This document shows positions 12,772 through 15,277 of a stretch of DNA of 15,277 bases, piece after piece. The position numbers and the translations under genes were made by a program. Origin of the DNA: CANJXF01 sp043775015 (GTDB taxonomy: Bacteria; Verrucomicrobiota; Verrucomicrobiia; Limisphaerales; CANJXF01); the NCBI GenBank assembly GCA_043775015.1, contig JAYVSV010000104.1, forward strand, positions 1-15,277. Reading direction: 5' to 3'. The stretch's first letter is position 1; each line of letters begins with the position of its first letter. The notes under the pieces were generated by a model. It was not told the DNA's origin. It searched no databases and saw nothing but the letters and a program-made list of their open reading frames with translations.

Positions 12772-14385
12772 ATGGGAATGCTGATCACTGTTCTTCAACA
12801 GGATTTCAAAGCGCATTACAGTCCCGAACGCGCGGCTTCACTCAAACGAGGTGAATGGGAATCCAACGACGCTTTCTTTGCCGATTCGAAGGAAACATTT
12901 ATTCATGGTCTGCTGTCTGGAAATCGCGCAGGAACCTGTTCTTCACTTCCGGTCCTTTACGCAGCCGTGGCGCAACGGCTCGGCTATCCTGTTTCGCTCG
13001 TAACGACGAAAGCGCACTTTTTCATTCGCTATGAAGAAGACGGCAAACATTTGAACGTCGAAGGTTCTGGTGAAGGTTTTAATTTCTATTCTGATGACTT
13101 TTACAAAAGTTGGCCTCTTGCTTCCACTGACGTGGAAATAAAAACCAATGGCTATCTCAAGCCTCTCAGCAACAAAGGGGCGCTTGGCGCATTTCTTTGC
13201 AACCGCGCGGGAAATTTTGCCAGTGCCAAGAAATTCGGTGAAGCTGCGGAATGCTGGCGACAAGCAGCGCGATACCTGCCCGATACGCCGGAGTTGCGGA
13301 GACTTGTCGATTTCGCCCAGAAACGGGCGCAGGCGCATCACGAGGCGGACAAGTGGGATTCACTCTCGGCAGAAGTGGACAAACTTTCGATTCCAGAAGG
13401 GCCGCCATTTGCTTACTTCAGAGATAGAAAAGCGCGCACACAATTTTTCATGGCGCGAAGCACGCAATTAACCGCCATTGAAAAAGAAATTTCTGATTTG
13501 AAAAAAGATTTGGTTGGCTATCAGTCGCAATTAATTCAGACGCGTGATTCGGCTTTTCCTCCGCTGTTTAATTCCATACCGGAAAAACAACTGCCGCAGG
13601 AACTCGGTGTCGTAAGAATCAAAACGTTGTCTGGAAAACAAATGCAAATTCCCGCCGAAAGAATCCCGGAAGAATATCGGAAGAAAATTCCGCCGGAACT
13701 GTTTGCGATGATCGCCACGATGGACGATGAATCGCCCATTGAAGCGGAAATGTGGGCGCATCATGCAGAAACGGCTGCTGGAAATCAGCCGGGGCGTATT
13801 GTGATTTCAGAGCAACAAGTTCCTTACGAATATATTTTGTATGGCATTCTAGCGGAACTTCAAAGCCGGTTGCAAAAGTTGAGAAAGTCCGAAGATGTGA
13901 TTACGGAAATGACACTGTTTGCCGCCGAAGAAGCTCGCCTTCGTAACTCTGAGAAAGGAAGCAGTCATTTTGGATCGCCTTTGCCACCGACTTGGCGTCC
14001 ACAAGAACGATTGAAGATGAACCAATTCGCAAAGCAATTGGGAATTGCCGAGAGCAGCTTGCCTTACGGCTATCGCAATCAGGAAGTTTCGCCGGAATTG
14101 CAAAAACGGATTGCGGCGAGAACGCTTTATATCCGTGACGGGCGCGAAGTCGCTGTTTTGGATGAGATACGCCGATTTGAATCAGAGGAAATGCAAAAGA
14201 GAGATGTCGTTCGACAAGTCCGCGACAGGCGCAGCGAACTCAACCGCGAAATCTTGCTGCGTCCGCCGGTTGAAATTCAAATCCGATCAGAAAACGGAAT
14301 GGCCATCACATATCCAATCGCGCCGAGTTTGCCATTGACGCCGCAGCCGCAAACGCTGAAAACATTCGGGATACGAAATCCATGA
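12772..14385 (+). CDS. Transglutaminase-like domain protein with C-terminal helical region (main part of the interrupted gene)
   Basis: The long downstream part, 537 residues from ATG 12772. The transglutaminase-like (cysteine protease fold) core shows the probable nucleophile Cys in NRAGTCSSLPVLYAAVAQRLGY (C56 from this start), the His in TTKAHFFIRYE (H82), and the acidic partner near HLNVEGSGEGFNF (E97). A TPR-like pair follows (NRAGNFASAKKFGEAAECWR). The C-terminal half is long, charged and probably coiled-coil (IEKEISDLKKDLVGYQSQL), with an unknown region after it. The signal peptide lies in the upstream piece, so a protein restarted at 12772 would stay in the cytoplasm. The stop overlaps the next start by 4 nt (ATGA). 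Confidence 0.75.
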   Translation: MGMLITVLQQDFKAHYSPERAASLKRGEWESNDAFFADSKETFIHGLLSGNRAGTCSSLPVLYAAVAQRLGYPVSLVTTKAHFFIRYEEDGKHLNVEGSGEGFNFYSDDFYKSWPLASTDVEIKTNGYLKPLSNKGALGAFLCNRAGNFASAKKFGEAAECWRQAARYLPDTPELRRLVDFAQKRAQAHHEADKWDSLSAEVDKLSIPEGPPFAYFRDRKARTQFFMARSTQLTAIEKEISDLKKDLVGYQSQLIQTRDSAFPPLFNSIPEKQLPQELGVVRIKTLSGKQMQIPAERIPEEYRKKIPPELFAMIATMDDESPIEAEMWAHHAETAAGNQPGRIVISEQQVPYEYILYGILAELQSRLQKLRKSEDVITEMTLFAAEEARLRNSEKGSSHFGSPLPPTWRPQERLKMNQFAKQLGIAESSLPYGYRNQEVSPELQKRIAARTLYIRDGREVAVLDEIRRFESEEMQKRDVVRQVRDRRSELNREILLRPPVEIQIRSENGMAITYPIAPSLPLTPQPQTLKTFGIRNP

Positions 14386-15227
14386 AACTTACAACTTTCT
14401 CAAAATTGGCTCTCGTGCTTTTCGTAACGCTGATTCTCGCTGCCGATGCCAAAGCTTTTTATGACCCGAATAAAGGACGGTTTCTTTCGCGTGACCCGAT
14501 TGGTGAAAACGGCGGGCTAAATCTCTCCTCAATCGGTGCAAATGATCTGGTTAACGGTATCGATCCGTTTGGACTTGAGCGCTTCCAAATTTGGGCATCG
14601 GCTTACATCCCTGATAAAACATTCCGCTTTCCTTATCCCGAAGGACTTGATTGGTCGGCACGTTGGTACGGAGACAATAGAACAGGCGTTAAACTTGGCG
14701 GCTCATCAAGAGCTTATCATCTAATCGTTATCGAGACAGACCCAATCCGTTCGCCAGTGATCCAAAACTTTTCAGCGGGTGGCCTAACAAAAGTTGACTA
14801 CAATTTTGGAAATTGGGGCACACCTTTTGTGACGCCCGGTGACTTTTGGAAACCATTCACGGATTTGGCTTTGGATGCAGCGCCTCCAAAGGCAACGATA
14901 ACACGGTCGCCCGGAAATCGTTTTACATGGGTAACTTTCGCAGCTGATACATCCGACCCACTGGTGCATGCGGCTCCTTCCCTTCATTATGGTTATACTC
15001 TGGAGTTCGATACATGCAGTGAGAAATTAACTATAAAGGGAGATCACAAAGTATATCCTGCATACGATTTGATTGTTAATGGCGCTGCACACGTAAATTA
15101 CGTGCCAACCGGATGGCGAAACTTTCCCGGTTCTCTAGCTTCGCCAATTAGAGACTCGGTCGGACCAATTGTCGTTCCATGGGCTTGCTTCGATAAAACG
15201 GAGAGAAAAGTTGGTTCATTTGGTTAG
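14382..15227 (+). CDS. Secreted protein: truncated RHS core segment plus DUF3238-like C-terminal domain
   Basis: A 281-residue protein. Residues 1-25 form a signal peptide (KLALVLFVTLILAADAKA, cleavage probable before FYDP). Directly after it comes the end of an RHS-repeat-associated core: FYDPNKGRFLSRDPIGENGG, then NDLVNGIDPFGLE. In RHS toxins this PxxxxDPxGL-type block closes the YD-repeat shell and is followed by a variable C-terminal effector. Here the YD repeats are absent and the core hangs on a signal peptide. The remaining ~220 residues (IWASAYIPDKTF, SLHYGYTLEF, KLTIKGDHKVYPAYDLIV) remind me of DUF3238, a domain of unknown function; this is from memory and unverified. It overlaps the transglutaminase-like gene by 4 nt, so the two are probably co-translated. 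Positions 15228-15277 show nothing. Confidence 0.8.
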   Translation: MKLTTFSKLALVLFVTLILAADAKAFYDPNKGRFLSRDPIGENGGLNLSSIGANDLVNGIDPFGLERFQIWASAYIPDKTFRFPYPEGLDWSARWYGDNRTGVKLGGSSRAYHLIVIETDPIRSPVIQNFSAGGLTKVDYNFGNWGTPFVTPGDFWKPFTDLALDAAPPKATITRSPGNRFTWVTFAADTSDPLVHAAPSLHYGYTLEFDTCSEKLTIKGDHKVYPAYDLIVNGAAHVNYVPTGWRNFPGSLASPIRDSVGPIVVPWACFDKTERKVGSFG

Positions 15228-15277
15228 TTGTTTTGGAGTTCGAAGTCAACGGGTGAAGAGAAAGCCAGCGCGCTGTG

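Larger units (their letters stand above)
12391..14385 (+). pseudogene. Whole transglutaminase-like gene interrupted by one in-frame TGA
   Basis: Codons 1-98 and 100-664 form one continuous frame split by a single TGA at codon 99 (12685-12687), with no frameshift. The join falls within a helical stretch (DTLDSWA, stop, HVERETKR) where I would expect an arginine, so a CGA to TGA transition is the simplest origin. The base after the stop is C, a context known in E. coli to be leaky. The rest of the frame shows no decay and ends in a 4-nt overlap with the next gene. It is either a very recent nonsense mutation, a sequencing error, or read-through. Confidence 0.7.

Overview
The window looks like a chromosome segment of a Verrucomicrobiota bacterium (Pedosphaera/Limisphaerales-like), with housekeeping genes broken up by accessory insertions. 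The assignment rests on three things: a large PSCyt1-DUF1549-DUF1553 protein, a family typical of Planctomycetes and Verrucomicrobia; small palindromic and heptad repeats scattered between and inside genes; and frequent GTG/TTG starts with weak Shine-Dalgarno signals. No phylogeny could be run. No rRNA, tRNA, CRISPR array, transposase or integrase was found.

Left part (1-3421): rsmI on the minus strand (16S rRNA methyltransferase) diverges from a ThrH-type HAD phosphatase (906-1511). ThrH meets a minus-strand cluster head to tail: plsY, then gpsA (overlapping by 4 nt), then a small two-helix membrane protein. PlsY and GpsA together make and use glycerol-3-phosphate for phospholipid synthesis. 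A 315-bp divergent intergenic region (3422-3736) holds a palindromic repeat element and a heptad repeat.

Middle part (3737-8232): a Gfo/Idh/MocA oxidoreductase and lpxB (lipid A disaccharide synthase) bracket an accessory island of HicBA pair 1, an HD-domain protein, HicBA pair 2, a UPF0175 antitoxin-like protein and a 200-bp REP-like element. This is the most interesting part of the window. The HD gene is preceded by a second, diverged copy of the last ~26 matching codons of the oxidoreductase gene, whose stop overlaps the HD start (ATGA). It is followed by a second, diverged copy of the first ~20 codons of lpxB, whose ATG overlaps the HD stop (TAATG). Most differences between the copies are synonymous. 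HicBA 1 is therefore flanked by two versions of one gene end, and the HicBA 2/UPF0175 segment by two versions of one gene start. The simplest reading is an ancestral overlapping operon oxidoreductase-HD-lpxB, into which toxin-antitoxin cassettes came together with homologous gene ends that keep the flanking genes whole.

Right part (8282-15277): the secreted PSCyt1-DUF1549-DUF1553 protein is followed by the redox regulator Rex. Three nucleotides after rex comes a secreted transglutaminase-like gene interrupted by one in-frame TGA. It overlaps by 4 nt a secreted protein made of a short RHS-core segment and a C-terminal domain resembling DUF3238.

A heptad repeat (T[C/T]CAAAG) occurs three times. 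Two copies sit inside coding sequence (lpxB and the DUF1553 protein) in the same reading frame, and one, inverted, sits just upstream of the oxidoreductase start.
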